Shown: positions 34,957 to 42,250 of the stretch, in pieces
Numbering within the stretch: position 1 is the first letter of the stretch
Layout of the letters: every line of letters starts with the position of its first letter
Source of the DNA: an uncultured Eubacterium sp.
GTDB lineage: Bacteria > Bacillota > Clostridia > Lachnospirales > Lachnospiraceae
Direction of reading: 5' to 3'
NCBI GenBank assembly: GCA_910577295.1
Contig: CAJTLS010000021.1
Location: 1 to 42,250 of the forward strand
DNA length: 42,250 bases
Program-made: the position numbers and the translations under genes
Notes under the pieces: model-generated
What the model saw: only the letters and a program-made list of their open reading frames with translations
What the model was told of the DNA's origin: nothing
Databases searched by the model: none

Positions 34957-35639
34957 TCACATACCCCTTTATCAGCCAAGTACCCTACATTTCTTACCGT
35001 TCTAATTACTTTTCCCGCAGTTCCCAATTTTTTTCTCAGTGTCTTAATATGTACATCCAGCGTTCTTGATTCGCCAATAAAATCTATCCCCCATACTTTT
35101 TCCATCAATACTTCTCTTGTCATGACTATGCCGGCATTTTGTATAAGAAAGGATAAAAGCTCAAATTCTTTATAAGTCAGCTCAATTGGCATTTCTGAAA
35201 CCTTACACGACCGATTGGCTTTGGATAAAATAATATCGGATAGAATAAGTACATCTCCTGACCCGTCCGGTTCTGTTCTCCTGAGAAGAGCCTTTACACG
35301 CGATATCAGTTCCATAATACCAAAAGGCTTTGCTATATAATCATCTGCACCCGAATCAAGACCTTTTACTTTATCCATCTCTGTTGTCTTTGCCGTCACC
35401 ATTATGATAGGGAGATTCTTCGTATCAGGCTCTGAACGCAACTTTTTCAGAACAGATATGCCATCTTTGTCAGGAAGCATGATATCCAGCAAAATCAAAG
35501 ATGGTTTAGCGTTTTCGATGTATGCAAAAAAATCAGAAGCACACTCAAAACCTACGGCATCATAACCGCTGTTTTTTAAAGCAAATAGCTCAATTTCGCG
35601 AATATTAGCGTCGTCTTCTACAATATATACGGATTGCAT
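34953..35639 (-). CDS. PhoP/PhoB-like response regulator
   Basis: This 228-residue OmpR-type regulator has a receiver domain (YIVEDDANIRE, Asp in LILLDIMLPDKDG, Lys in IAKPF) and a winged helix (TLDVHIKTLRKKLGTAGKVIRTVRNVGYL). AGAGGTGA lies four bases before the ATG. With the kinase it makes a PhoPR-type system. Likely targets are the divergent SDR promoter and the transporter promoter, both of which carry Pho-like repeats. The assignment to phosphate rests on context rather than on a specific residue. Confidence 0.9.
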   Translation of the reverse strand: MQSVYIVEDDANIREIELFALKNSGYDAVGFECASDFFAYIENAKPSLILLDIMLPDKDGISVLKKLRSEPDTKNLPIIMVTAKTTEMDKVKGLDSGADDYIAKPFGIMELISRVKALLRRTEPDGSGDVLILSDIILSKANRSCKVSEMPIELTYKEFELLSFLIQNAGIVMTREVLMEKVWGIDFIGESRTLDVHIKTLRKKLGTAGKVIRTVRNVGYLADKGVCE

Positions 35640-35687
35640 TCTGTCACCTCTTTACACACTAAACTAAACTACGTCTGTTTATTTAGA

Positions 35688-35716
35688 ATAATAAAGAATA
35701 ACTTCTAATGCGTCAA
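35688..35716 (-). promoter_or_regulatory. Sigma-A promoter of the PhoPR-like genes
   Basis: On the minus strand TTGACG (35711-35716) precedes TATTAT (35688-35693) by 17 bp, about 49 bp before the ATG at 35639. Confidence 0.6.
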
Positions 35717-35737
35717 TAGTTGAGGAACAGGTTTTTC

Positions 35738-35766
35738 TTGAATTTCACTTGAATGTCACTTACAAT
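35738..35766 (+). promoter_or_regulatory. SDR gene promoter with an 11-bp repeat in the spacer
   Basis: TTGAAT (35738-35743) precedes TACAAT (35761-35766) by 17 bp. The spacer holds TTCACT (35744) and GTCACT (35755), exactly 11 bp apart and reading TTTCACTTGAA then TGTCACTTACA. This is the periodicity expected of a PhoP/PhoB site overlapping the -35, next to a PhoP-like gene. Confidence 0.5.
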
Positions 35767-35808
35767 AAAGAACAAATAAGAAAGCGACGACGCAGAAATG
35801 AGGTAACT

Positions 35809-36552
35809 ATGAAAAAAAGAACTGCAATTGTTACCGGAGCTTCCGGAGATATTGGAAGCGCCATTGCCGAAAGACTGGCCGCAGACGGCTACCACTTAGT
35901 TTTAATCGGAAACAAATCAAAAGAACGTTTACTGGAAGTTGCCGATAAATGCCGCGTATATACCGGACAATCCGAGAAGACAATATTTTCCATCGCAGGA
36001 GATTTAGGAGAATATACCGCGGCAGAAGCTCTTTTGGCAGAAGCTCTTGAGCTGTTAGAACAAATAGATCTTTTAGTGAATTGTGCCGGTATGGCACACA
36101 TCGGACTGCTTGCTGACATGTCTCATGACGAATGGAACAATGTACTGAACACCAACCTTTCTTCCGTATTCTACTGTTGTCGTTCCGTTGTTCCGGCAAT
36201 GGTTCGGCAAAAATCAGGACGTATCCTCAATATCTCTTCCGTATGGGGCTCCATCGGCGCCTCCTGTGAGGTCGCCTACTCGGCGGCAAAGGGCGCCATC
36301 CACAGTCTGACAAAGGGACTGGCTAAGGAACTGGCGCCAAGTAACATTGCCGTGAATGCTTTAGCTTGCGGTATGATTGATACGAAAATGAACGCTTGTT
36401 TTTCCAAACATGAGATTGAAAATATCTGCGATGAAATTCCTGCCGGACGAATGGGTACTCCCGCAGAAGTGGCAGAAGCCATTGCTCTTTTGGCAGAGGC
36501 GCCTATTTACCTCACCGGACAGATTATTACAATGGACGGCGGATGGTGCTAA
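35809..36552 (+). CDS. Short-chain dehydrogenase/reductase, FabG-like
   Basis: From the ATG at 35809 (GAGGTAA upstream) the product is 247 residues. It has the cofactor motif TGASGDIG (9-16), NCAG near 91-94, and the catalytic Ser144, Tyr157 and Lys161 (NISSVWG, YSAAK). The C-terminal pattern YLTGQIITMDGGW is typical of 3-oxoacyl-ACP-reductase-like members. No fatty-acid genes are adjacent, so it need not be the housekeeping FabG; sugar or steroid-type dehydrogenases share the fold. It is divergent from the PhoPR-like genes with a Pho-like repeat in its promoter, which suggests response to phosphate or envelope stress. Confidence 0.88.
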   Translation: MKKRTAIVTGASGDIGSAIAERLAADGYHLVLIGNKSKERLLEVADKCRVYTGQSEKTIFSIAGDLGEYTAAEALLAEALELLEQIDLLVNCAGMAHIGLLADMSHDEWNNVLNTNLSSVFYCCRSVVPAMVRQKSGRILNISSVWGSIGASCEVAYSAAKGAIHSLTKGLAKELAPSNIAVNALACGMIDTKMNACFSKHEIENICDEIPAGRMGTPAEVAEAIALLAEAPIYLTGQIITMDGGWC

Positions 36553-36567
36553 ACGAAACCATCCGCC
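36538..36567 (+). terminator. Hairpin over the SDR stop codon
   Basis: GGCGGATGGT (36538-36547) and ACCATCCGCC (36558-36567) form a perfect 10-bp GC-rich stem whose loop contains the TAA stop. The following tract (ATACGGTAATTATTCTT) is only weakly T-rich, so termination efficiency is uncertain. Confidence 0.5.
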
Positions 36568-36671
36568 ATACGGTAATTATTCTTCAATAATTTATACCAC
36601 TTATAATAACTTTTTTGCTTCTGCCAAAGAATGAATTACTTTCCCATGTTGGAGACAGATACAGCAATGCG

Positions 36672-37022
36672 TTATTTTTTTCTTATCATATCATAACAAT
36701 CATCAAGGGCACAACCGTTCCCATAACAATCGTTGCGGTTACTATAATCATTACGAGCGTTGCCCCCACCATAATAACCGTTATGTTGTCCGTGGTGATA
36801 CATATTGTTATAATTACCCCAACCAGTATCCTGCTGTGGCTGCTCTTTTAACTTTCCATCGTCTCCTGTGCTATCACGAAAACTTTCTCCCCCACTCATA
36901 CAAAATTCCTTTCTTCTTCCGACTGTTGATTCCATGGAAAAATGCAGAAGAACCAGTACGCCTGCCACAATTACTATAAGCATAAGACCGGAAACTCCAA
37001 AAATTATCCATCTCTTTTTCAT
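36672..37022 (-). CDS. Unrecognised membrane-anchored Gly/Tyr/Asn/Cys-rich small protein
   Basis: I do not recognise this 116-residue protein. GGAGG lies five bases before the ATG at 37022, a better start than the ATG at 37034. Residues 5-28 are one membrane helix (IIFGVSGLMLIVIVAGVLVL). The exported part has an acidic/polar stretch and then a low-complexity tail rich in Gly, Asn, Tyr and His (WGNYNNMYHHGQHNGYYGGG). It ends with a cluster of three Cys (NDCYGNGCALDDCY); a fourth Cys lies nearer the helix. This suggests metal binding, disulfide bonding or wall attachment. A good promoter precedes it that shares a 10-bp box with the adjacent two-component genes, so it may be their target. Confidence 0.7.
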   Translation of the reverse strand: MKKRWIIFGVSGLMLIVIVAGVLVLLHFSMESTVGRRKEFCMSGGESFRDSTGDDGKLKEQPQQDTGWGNYNNMYHHGQHNGYYGGGNARNDYSNRNDCYGNGCALDDCYDMIRKK

Positions 37023-37070
37023 ATAAACCTCCATTCCGAATCATTTGACTCTGATGTTTATCATGTTACA

Positions 37071-37130
37071 TCTATACAATAACAACTTATTTTATTCAAG
37101 TTATCATTAAAATGTAAAAGAGTTGTTAAA
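37071..37130 (-). promoter_or_regulatory. Promoter and regulator box of the small membrane protein
   Basis: On the minus strand TTGAAT (37094-37099) precedes TATAGA (37071-37076) by 17 bp. Upstream is the box TTTAACAACT (37121-37130), followed by TTTACA (37113-37118) and ATGATA (37102-37107). The hexamers TTAACA, TTTACA and ATGATA are each 11 bp apart. An inverted copy, AGTTGTTA (37080-37087), lies between -35 and -10. The same box occurs before the neighbouring response regulator gene. The rest of the gap to 37168 is AT-rich and holds nothing I can name. Confidence 0.55.
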
Positions 37131-37168
37131 CACAAAATTTTTTTAAACAGGATTTTTTTAATTTTTCT

Positions 37169-38602
37169 TTAATCATTCTGTCCTCTCATGCCAATCTCTA
37201 TTTGCGTTCCTTTTCCCTTTTCAGAGATAATATCAATCTTCCAGCAATGGCTGTCTGCAATATGCCGGCAAAGATACATTCCAAGACCGGTTCCTCCCAA
37301 TTTTCTGCTCCGCGATTTATCTTCCCGATAAAATGGCTCAAAGATATGCTCCCTGCATTCTTTAGACATACCAATGCCATTATCCGTCACTAATGCCCTA
37401 TCTTCATTAAGAATAACAGAAATATCTCCTTCCTCTCCACAAGCATGAAAACTGTTTCGGATTAAATTCATAAAGAAAATCTCCATCAATACCTGATTAC
37501 CATATATGGCTCCCTCATCTGCCTCAAAATGCCAACGAATCTTTTTCCCTGTCAACTGATAAACTGACAGCTGCTGCAAACGGTCGGCCAATGCCTGACA
37601 TAAAATTTCCTCTTTCTCAATTTCCCCTTGTTGTAACAGAAGTACCTTTCGTAAAATTTCCGTTATGTCTACCATACGTCCGGATTCCCGCACAATATAG
37701 TCCGAATACTCGAGCTGTTTCTCTCTGCCAATATCCGTATTTTGCATCAGTTGCGCATAACCACGAACGGAAGTAAGCGGCGTGCGCAGCTCGTGGGAAA
37801 GCGCGTCGATAAACTCCTGTTTCCGGCGCGCCTCTTCTTCCTTGTTCTGAATATTTTCCCGCACCTGCTCCGTCATATAGTTAATATCCTCTGCCAGTTT
37901 GGACAACTCATCCTTTCCTTTGACGCGAATGTGGCAATAATAATCTCCGGCCGCAATTTTAGCGGTTACTTTTGATATATGGGATATCGGTTCGAGAAAT
38001 TTTCGCATAACAAGATAGAGAAGTACGGCCATGAGCAAAGAAGCAATAATTTCCGTCAGACCAAAGGTAAACAACTGCTTTTCCCATGTTGTCAATATGC
38101 CGGAAATATTTTCATAAATGACAAGGCGGTAATGCGTGCCGGATAATCTGCCGGAAGTACAAGTATATTTTTCACCATCTTTTTCCCGAATGGCAACCTG
38201 TCCAACTTCATCCTTCAACATTAACGTCTCGTCCAACTGCGCCCCATTCGTCAAAAAATCCGACTGCAATTGCCCCTCGGCGGCAGAAAACGTAATCTGT
38301 GTTCCATTCTCCGATTTGGCGCAAAGCTCTTTTTTTCTCCAGAGTTCAAAAGTATGGCCGGACGTACTGTATTCGGAGACATACGTCTGAAAAAGCTGCC
38401 ATTCCAACGTCTCATCTTCCCCTCCTTGCGCCATGTCCTCAGCCATGGACGAGGCGATATGCCGCCAGAACGATACCGCCGTATTCTCCACGGACTCCAG
38501 ACTCTTTTCATAAGACGAACGGAATACAATAATGTTACAGAGATTAAGCACAAGCAAAAAAAGGATGATTACAAATAAATATATTTTTTCCCATATCTTC
38601 AT
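37169..38602 (-). CDS. Sensor histidine kinase of the second two-component system
   Basis: From the ATG at 38602 (GAGGA upstream) the product is 477 residues. It has a membrane segment at about 6-24, an external domain of about 150 residues, a second membrane segment (IIASLLMAVLLYLVMRKF), a HAMP domain (ISHISKVTAKIAAGDY), HisKA (FIDALSHELRTPLTSVRGYA) and a complete HATPase domain (NLIRNSFHACGEE, DNGIGMS, GTGLGMYLCRHI). The input signal is unknown. It starts 20 bp after the regulator stop. Transcription would run on toward the small membrane protein gene, but that gene has its own promoter. Confidence 0.9.
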   Translation of the reverse strand: MKIWEKIYLFVIILFLLVLNLCNIIVFRSSYEKSLESVENTAVSFWRHIASSMAEDMAQGGEDETLEWQLFQTYVSEYSTSGHTFELWRKKELCAKSENGTQITFSAAEGQLQSDFLTNGAQLDETLMLKDEVGQVAIREKDGEKYTCTSGRLSGTHYRLVIYENISGILTTWEKQLFTFGLTEIIASLLMAVLLYLVMRKFLEPISHISKVTAKIAAGDYYCHIRVKGKDELSKLAEDINYMTEQVRENIQNKEEEARRKQEFIDALSHELRTPLTSVRGYAQLMQNTDIGREKQLEYSDYIVRESGRMVDITEILRKVLLLQQGEIEKEEILCQALADRLQQLSVYQLTGKKIRWHFEADEGAIYGNQVLMEIFFMNLIRNSFHACGEEGDISVILNEDRALVTDNGIGMSKECREHIFEPFYREDKSRSRKLGGTGLGMYLCRHIADSHCWKIDIISEKGKGTQIEIGMRGQND

Positions 38603-38622
38603 ACTATCCTCATTTCTGAGCG

Positions 38623-39276
38623 TCACGGTACTTCGAGACGATAGCCCAGCTTATACACAGTTTTCAATTGCTTCCCCAAATCCAGTTTACGCCGGATTGA
38701 AGCTACATGAACATCCACCGTCCGGCTGTCGCCCTCATAATCGTATCCCCATACCTGCTCGATTAAGCGCTCCCTTGTCAAAGCAATATTTCTATTGCGA
38801 ATAAAATACTCAAGTAACTCATATTCTTTCAGCGTAAGCAGTACCTCTTTGCCATCCAGACTGATTTTATGCGATTGCAAATCAACGCACAACTTCCCCG
38901 TCTCAAAAATCTCTTTCTGACTTCCGGCATTCCGCCGGAGCACTACGTTGACGCGCGCAATCAGCTCTAACATATCAAAAGGTTTTACAATATAGTCTTC
39001 GGCTCCCCGATTCAGCCCCTTTACTTTATCGTAGACGCCATCCCTTGCCGTCAGTATAATAACCGGAATATCTTTGCATTTCGGCAATATATCATATCCG
39101 GAACATCCCGGCAGCATAATATCCAATAAAACTAAGTCGTATGTATGAGTGCGAATTGCCTCCAACGCCCTCTGTCCATCATAAACCTGAGTACAGGCAT
39201 GTCCCGCCAGTACAAGATTCTCCTTAATCAGATTGTTTATCAATTCCTCGTCTTCCACAATAAGGATTTCCGCCAT
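38623..39276 (-). CDS. OmpR-family response regulator of the second two-component system
   Basis: The ATG at 39276 (GGGAAGG just upstream) gives 217 residues. A receiver domain (EILIVEDEELINN, Asp in LVLLDIMLPGCSG, Lys in IVKPFD) is followed by a winged helix (TVDVHVASIRRKLDLGKQLKTVYKLGYRL). The upstream promoter carries the box TTTAACAACT, also found before the small Cys/Gly/Tyr-rich protein gene, which fits autoregulation and a shared regulon. An ATG at 39294 is possible but has no ribosome binding site. Confidence 0.9.
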   Translation of the reverse strand: MAEILIVEDEELINNLIKENLVLAGHACTQVYDGQRALEAIRTHTYDLVLLDIMLPGCSGYDILPKCKDIPVIILTARDGVYDKVKGLNRGAEDYIVKPFDMLELIARVNVVLRRNAGSQKEIFETGKLCVDLQSHKISLDGKEVLLTLKEYELLEYFIRNRNIALTRERLIEQVWGYDYEGDSRTVDVHVASIRRKLDLGKQLKTVYKLGYRLEVP

Positions 39277-39318
39277 ACCTTCCCTCACTTCCACACACTG
39301 CAGCTGCTGTCATTGTTC

Positions 39319-39358
39319 TCTATACATAATAACAAACACTTATTAGAAAGTTGTTAAA
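39319..39358 (-). promoter_or_regulatory. Response regulator promoter with the shared box
   Basis: On the minus strand TATAGA (39319-39324) is a -10 preceded by TTTGTTATTATG, similar to TTGTTATTG before the -10 of the small protein gene. The -35 is weak (TCTAAT). The box TTTAACAACT (39349-39358) abuts the mnmA stop codon. A weak -35 with an upstream box is typical of activator-dependent promoters. Confidence 0.5.
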
Positions 39359-40450
39359 TCAAGGCGTTGAATCTATGGTTCCCCCTCCAAGGACATACGC
39401 GCCATCATAGAGGACAACTGCCTGCCCCGGCGTCACTGCCCGAACCGAAACAGGGAAGTCCAACGTAAAAAAGTCATCTCCTACTGCGGAAATAATCGCT
39501 TTCGCCCCACTGTCATTATAACGAATTTTAGCTGTCACTTCCTGTCCGGCCTCAAAACCGGCGGCTGCCATATAGTTCACCTTGCGGGCAGTTAAACGAT
39601 TGGCAAAAACCTCTTCGCCTCTACCGAGGACGACCTCGTTCGAATGCGCCCTGATTTCCACGACAAACATCGGCTCCCCAAAAGCAATCCCCAATCCCTT
39701 TCGCTGGCCAATCGTATAATGTCCAATACCCTTATGTTGGCCGAGTATCTTACCGGAAGTACTGACAAAATTACCAACTTCCTCCTTTACTCCGGTCTCC
39801 CGCTCAATAAATCCGGCATAGTCATTATCCGGGACAAAACATATCTCTTGACTGTCCGGTTTCTGTGCCACCCGCAGTCCTGCCATTTCCGCCAGTTCAC
39901 GTACCTGTGGTTTTTCATATTCCCCGAGTGGGAAAAGCGTGTGAGCTAACTGCTCCTGAGTCAGATTATAGAGCGCATACGTCTGGTCTTTTCCTTTTGC
40001 GTCCGAGCGAAGCAGCGTATAGCGCCCACTTTCCAATTGCAGGATTTTGGCATAATGTCCTGTAGCGATATAGTCCGCTCCCAGAGCAAGGCTCTTTTGC
40101 AACAATGACTCCCATTTTACATAACGGTTGCAGGCAATACACGGGTTCGGTGTACGCCCCTCCCGATATTCCCTCACAAAGTAGCGGATGACATTCTCCT
40201 CAAACTCTTTGCGAAAATTCATCACATAATAGGGAATATCCAATTGTTCTGCCACTCTTCTTGCATCGTTTACTGCCGAGAGCCCGCAACATCCGCCCTC
40301 ACGTTCTACCGTGCAGGCATCCTCTTTCTGCCAAATCTGCATTGTCACGCCTATGACATTATACCCTTGTTTTTTTAAAAGGTAGGCTGCCACAGAGGAG
40401 TCTACTCCTCCTGACATGCCTACCACTACCGTCTTATTACTCTTCATCAT
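39359..40450 (-). CDS. mnmA: tRNA-specific 2-thiouridylase MnmA
   Basis: The 363-residue protein has the PP-loop SGGVDSS (13-19), the family stretch GVTMQIWQ, the catalytic Cys in NPCIACN and the second Cys in QEICFVPD, and the GHYTIGQRKGLG motif. It thiolates U34 of Lys, Glu and Gln tRNAs with sulfur supplied by a cysteine desulfurase. Its start (ATG at 40450 or 40447) lies inside the 3' end of nifU, so the genes overlap by up to 14 bp. The order nifS-nifU-mnmA places the sulfur donor next to the acceptor. Confidence 0.95.
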   Translation of the reverse strand: MMKSNKTVVVGMSGGVDSSVAAYLLKKQGYNVIGVTMQIWQKEDACTVEREGGCCGLSAVNDARRVAEQLDIPYYVMNFRKEFEENVIRYFVREYREGRTPNPCIACNRYVKWESLLQKSLALGADYIATGHYAKILQLESGRYTLLRSDAKGKDQTYALYNLTQEQLAHTLFPLGEYEKPQVRELAEMAGLRVAQKPDSQEICFVPDNDYAGFIERETGVKEEVGNFVSTSGKILGQHKGIGHYTIGQRKGLGIAFGEPMFVVEIRAHSNEVVLGRGEEVFANRLTARKVNYMAAAGFEAGQEVTAKIRYNDSGAKAIISAVGDDFFTLDFPVSVRAVTPGQAVVLYDGAYVLGGGTIDSTP

Positions 40451-40862
40451 TGATATCTTCTTTCGGTTTTTCCAATCCCTCAATCGTAATACCATGCTTC
40501 TCGGCGTAATCCCACAGCGCCGCATGAATCGCCTCTTCGGCGAGCAGCGAACAGTGCACTTTGACCGGAGGAAGTCCGTCCAATGCTTCCATCACCGCTT
40601 TATTTGTAACTTGAAGCGCTTCATAAATCGTCTTTCCCTTGACGAGTTCTGTCGCCATACTGCTCGTCGCCACAGCCGCACCGCAGCCAAATGTTTTAAA
40701 CTTACACTCTTTAATAACTTTTGTATCTTCGTCAATATCGAGATACATTCTCATAATATCACCGCATTTGGCGTTTCCTACCGTACCTACGCCACTGGCG
40801 TCCTCTATCTCGCCAACATTTCTCGGATTCGAAAAATGGTCCATTACTTTTTCACTATACAT
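40437..40862 (-). CDS. nifU: NifU/IscU-like iron-sulfur scaffold
   Basis: This 141-residue protein is the U-type scaffold domain alone. It keeps the three cluster cysteines Cys33, Cys60 and Cys104 and Asp35 (AKCGDIM, FGCGAAVATS, VHCSLLAEEA). It assembles a transient 2Fe-2S or 4Fe-4S cluster from iron and sulfur from NifS. The ATG follows the nifS stop with no gap (TAGATG). The acidic tail (KPKEDINDEE) overlaps the mnmA start. Confidence 0.93.
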   Translation of the reverse strand: MYSEKVMDHFSNPRNVGEIEDASGVGTVGNAKCGDIMRMYLDIDEDTKVIKECKFKTFGCGAAVATSSMATELVKGKTIYEALQVTNKAVMEALDGLPPVKVHCSLLAEEAIHAALWDYAEKHGITIEGLEKPKEDINDEE

Positions 40863-42059
40863 CTATTTACCCTCGCTTTCTTTCTTCACAAAATCATCAT
40901 ATAACGGAGACATGCTGCGCAGTTTCTCGACAATGGTTTTCAAATTGTCAACCACATAGTCAATATCTTCTTTCGTCGTCTCTTCTGACAAAGTCAATCG
41001 CAAAGAACCATGTGCAATTTCATGTATCAGGCCAATCGCTAATAATACATGGGAGGGGTCTAATGAACCTGAGGTACATGCCGAACCGCTCGATGCACAA
41101 ATTCCTTGCTGGTCTAATAAAATTAAAAGTGACTCTCCCTCTATAAACCGAAAACAAACATTGACATTATTAGGCAAACGCTTCTCACGATGTCCGTTTA
41201 CTCTTACATAAGGTATTTCATTCTCAATTCGGGAAATAAGATAATCCCGAATTTCCGTTTCCCTTTTGGCATTTGCCGCCATGTTTGCCATCGCCAGACG
41301 GGTTGCCTCGGCAATGCCGACAATACCCGGTACATTATGCGTACCGGCCCGCCGTGAACGCTCCTGCCCTCCGCCATGAAGCAACGCTCCTATCTTAATG
41401 CCATTGCGCAAATACAAAAAACCGATTCCTTTCGGACCATGTAATTTGTGGGCGCTGGCGCTCAGCATATCAATATTCATCTCCTGCACATCAATCGGCA
41501 CATGGCCAAATGCCTGCACCGCATCGGTATGAAAGAGTACGCCATGTCTCCTTGCAATTTCTCCTATTTCCTTAATTGGTTCTATCGTACCTATCTCGTT
41601 ATTCGCAAACATAATCGACATCAAAATAGTATCTGGACGGATGGCCTGCTCCAGTTCCTCTAAAGAAATCAAACCATCTTCATCCACATTGAGATAAGTA
41701 ACCTCGTAGCCGTTCCTCTCCAGCCATTCGGTCGTGTGAAGCACTGCGTGATGCTCAATCTTCGTCGTAATAATATGGCGCCCTTTATCCCTGCAGCTCT
41801 CAGCCGCTGCTTTGATTGCCCAATTATCTGCCTCGCTGCCTCCTCCGGTAAAATATATTTCTCCTGAAGATTTAGCATTCAAAGCCTTGGCAATCTCTTC
41901 ACGGGCGTCTTCCACCGCCTTTTTTGCCGTTCCTGCAAAACGGTATACGCTTGACGGATTTCCATAGTTTTCCATAAAATAAGGCTTCATCGCCTCGAAA
42001 ACTTCCGGCTTCATCGCCGTAGTCGCCGCATTGTCCAAATATATCATCTCATCACTCAT
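40863..42059 (-). CDS. nifS: Cysteine desulfurase, NifS/IscS type
   Basis: The 398-residue PLP enzyme starts MIYLDNAATT after a short leader. It carries the conserved His104 (EHHAVLH), the PLP-binding Lys205 in SASAHKLHGPKG, and the active-site loop Cys328 in SSGSACTSGS, which accepts sulfane sulfur from L-cysteine. GGAGG lies seven bases before the ATG at 42059. It is the first gene of the nifS-nifU-mnmA operon, with a consensus promoter and an operator-like repeat. Confidence 0.95.
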   Translation of the reverse strand: MSDEMIYLDNAATTAMKPEVFEAMKPYFMENYGNPSSVYRFAGTAKKAVEDAREEIAKALNAKSSGEIYFTGGGSEADNWAIKAAAESCRDKGRHIITTKIEHHAVLHTTEWLERNGYEVTYLNVDEDGLISLEELEQAIRPDTILMSIMFANNEIGTIEPIKEIGEIARRHGVLFHTDAVQAFGHVPIDVQEMNIDMLSASAHKLHGPKGIGFLYLRNGIKIGALLHGGGQERSRRAGTHNVPGIVGIAEATRLAMANMAANAKRETEIRDYLISRIENEIPYVRVNGHREKRLPNNVNVCFRFIEGESLLILLDQQGICASSGSACTSGSLDPSHVLLAIGLIHEIAHGSLRLTLSEETTKEDIDYVVDNLKTIVEKLRSMSPLYDDFVKKESEGK

Positions 42060-42091
42060 CGTGAATCCTCCATTTCCAGTCTCTTTCTATT

Positions 42092-42116
42092 AAATCCTAG
42101 TTTCCTGATAGGATTT
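42092..42116. promoter_or_regulatory. Perfect inverted repeat, candidate operator of nifS-nifU-mnmA
   Basis: AAATCCTA (42092-42099) and TAGGATTT (42109-42116) are perfect 8-bp arms with a 9-bp spacer. The site begins about 15 bp downstream of the -10, near the transcription start, a position where a repressor would block RNA polymerase. Rrf2-family regulators (IscR, CymR) use 25-bp sites of this shape for Fe-S and cysteine genes, but the regulator here is not known. Confidence 0.55.
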
Positions 42117-42131
42117 TAACCTTACTTTCTT

Positions 42132-42159
42132 ATTATAGCAATTCTGCCTGTAATGTCAA
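42132..42159 (-). promoter_or_regulatory. Consensus sigma-A promoter of nifS-nifU-mnmA
   Basis: On the minus strand a perfect TTGACA (42154-42159) precedes a perfect TATAAT (42132-42137) by 16 bp, about 73 bp before the nifS ATG. Such a strong core promoter usually requires repression. Confidence 0.8.
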
Positions 42160-42189
42160 GCCAAATACCGTTATCTATAGGGCAATCGC

Positions 42190-42250
42190 TTAATCATTTG
42201 TCATTTTCAGGGCAGCGGGTATCATGCGGTATCTCATCCGGTATCCACTC
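42190..42250 (-). other. Possible 3' end of an upstream minus-strand gene, cut by the window edge
   Basis: One minus frame is open from the edge to a TAA at 42190-42192 and would encode SGYRMRYRMIPAALKMTND. The fragment is too short to identify. It contains the short repeat GATACC three times, so it could equally be non-coding. Confidence 0.2.

Noticed and set aside
1..42250. CRISPR arrays, tRNA or rRNA genes, insertion sequences, prophage
   Set aside because: I saw no regularly spaced repeats, cloverleaf-like segments, transposase motifs or phage genes. A tRNAscan or ISfinder search would be decisive but was not possible.

Overview
The window looks like a chromosomal segment from a spore-forming, low-to-mid GC Firmicute, most likely a Lachnospiraceae-type gut clostridium. 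This is inferred from gene content, since no rRNA is present. The pointers are an alpha/beta-type small acid-soluble spore protein, RecU, a FtsEX/M23/CtpA wall-hydrolase cluster, strong AGGAGG ribosome binding sites, and near-consensus sigma-A promoters (TTGACA/TATAAT, 16-18 bp spacing). Nearly all genes lie on the minus strand. The exceptions are the spore protein, a Na/Pi-type transporter and an SDR dehydrogenase. I saw no insertion sequences, prophage genes, tRNA, rRNA or CRISPR array.

Layout from left to right. (1) 1-2.4 kb: a secreted RHS/YD-repeat protein, cut by one in-frame TAA and running off the left edge, with an elaborate palindromic leader. (2) 2.5-6.6 kb: a nucleoside phosphorylase, then a translationally coupled pair (FAD oxidoreductase with a C-terminal Rieske domain, and a YyaL-type thioredoxin-domain protein). 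(3) 6.7-13.3 kb: a carbohydrate locus with an AraC regulator, cytoplasmic GH43 and GH31 enzymes, and a two-component system that continues the same operon. (4) 13.5-18.4 kb: spore protein, RecU, DJ-1/PfpI protein, RluA-family pseudouridine synthase, a small membrane protein, an M23 peptidase and glutamate racemase. (5) 18.4-27.7 kb: an RND pump with a large coiled-coil insertion, then CtpA-type protease, EnvC/PcsB-like M23 protein, FtsX, FtsE and a CdaR-like regulator. (6) 27.8-31.8 kb: the MsmX/UgpC sugar-ABC ATPase, a YitT protein, and a pair of envelope proteins (TagA/WecG-like and LCP/LytR-like) that both appear to have lost key catalytic motifs.

(7) 31.9-36.6 kb: a Na/Pi transporter (NptA/PhoU) convergent with a PhoPR-like two-component system. 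TTTACA-type direct repeats lie in front of the transporter, and Pho-box-like 11-bp repeats lie in front of a divergent SDR gene. (8) 36.6-39.4 kb: a second OmpR-type two-component system plus an unrecognised small membrane-anchored Gly/Tyr/Asn/Cys-rich protein. The two promoters share the 10-bp box TTTAACAACT, so the small protein is a candidate target of the system. (9) 39.4-42.1 kb: a nifS-nifU-mnmA operon for sulfur mobilisation and tRNA thiolation, driven by a consensus promoter followed by a perfect inverted repeat typical of a repressor operator.

The strongest leads for new biology are the two-component system/small protein pair with its shared box, the catalytically degenerate LCP + TagA pair, the coiled-coil-bearing RND pump, and the interrupted RHS gene with its promoter-in-palindrome leader. 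All functional calls rest on reading the sequence and recalling family motifs; no database search was run.
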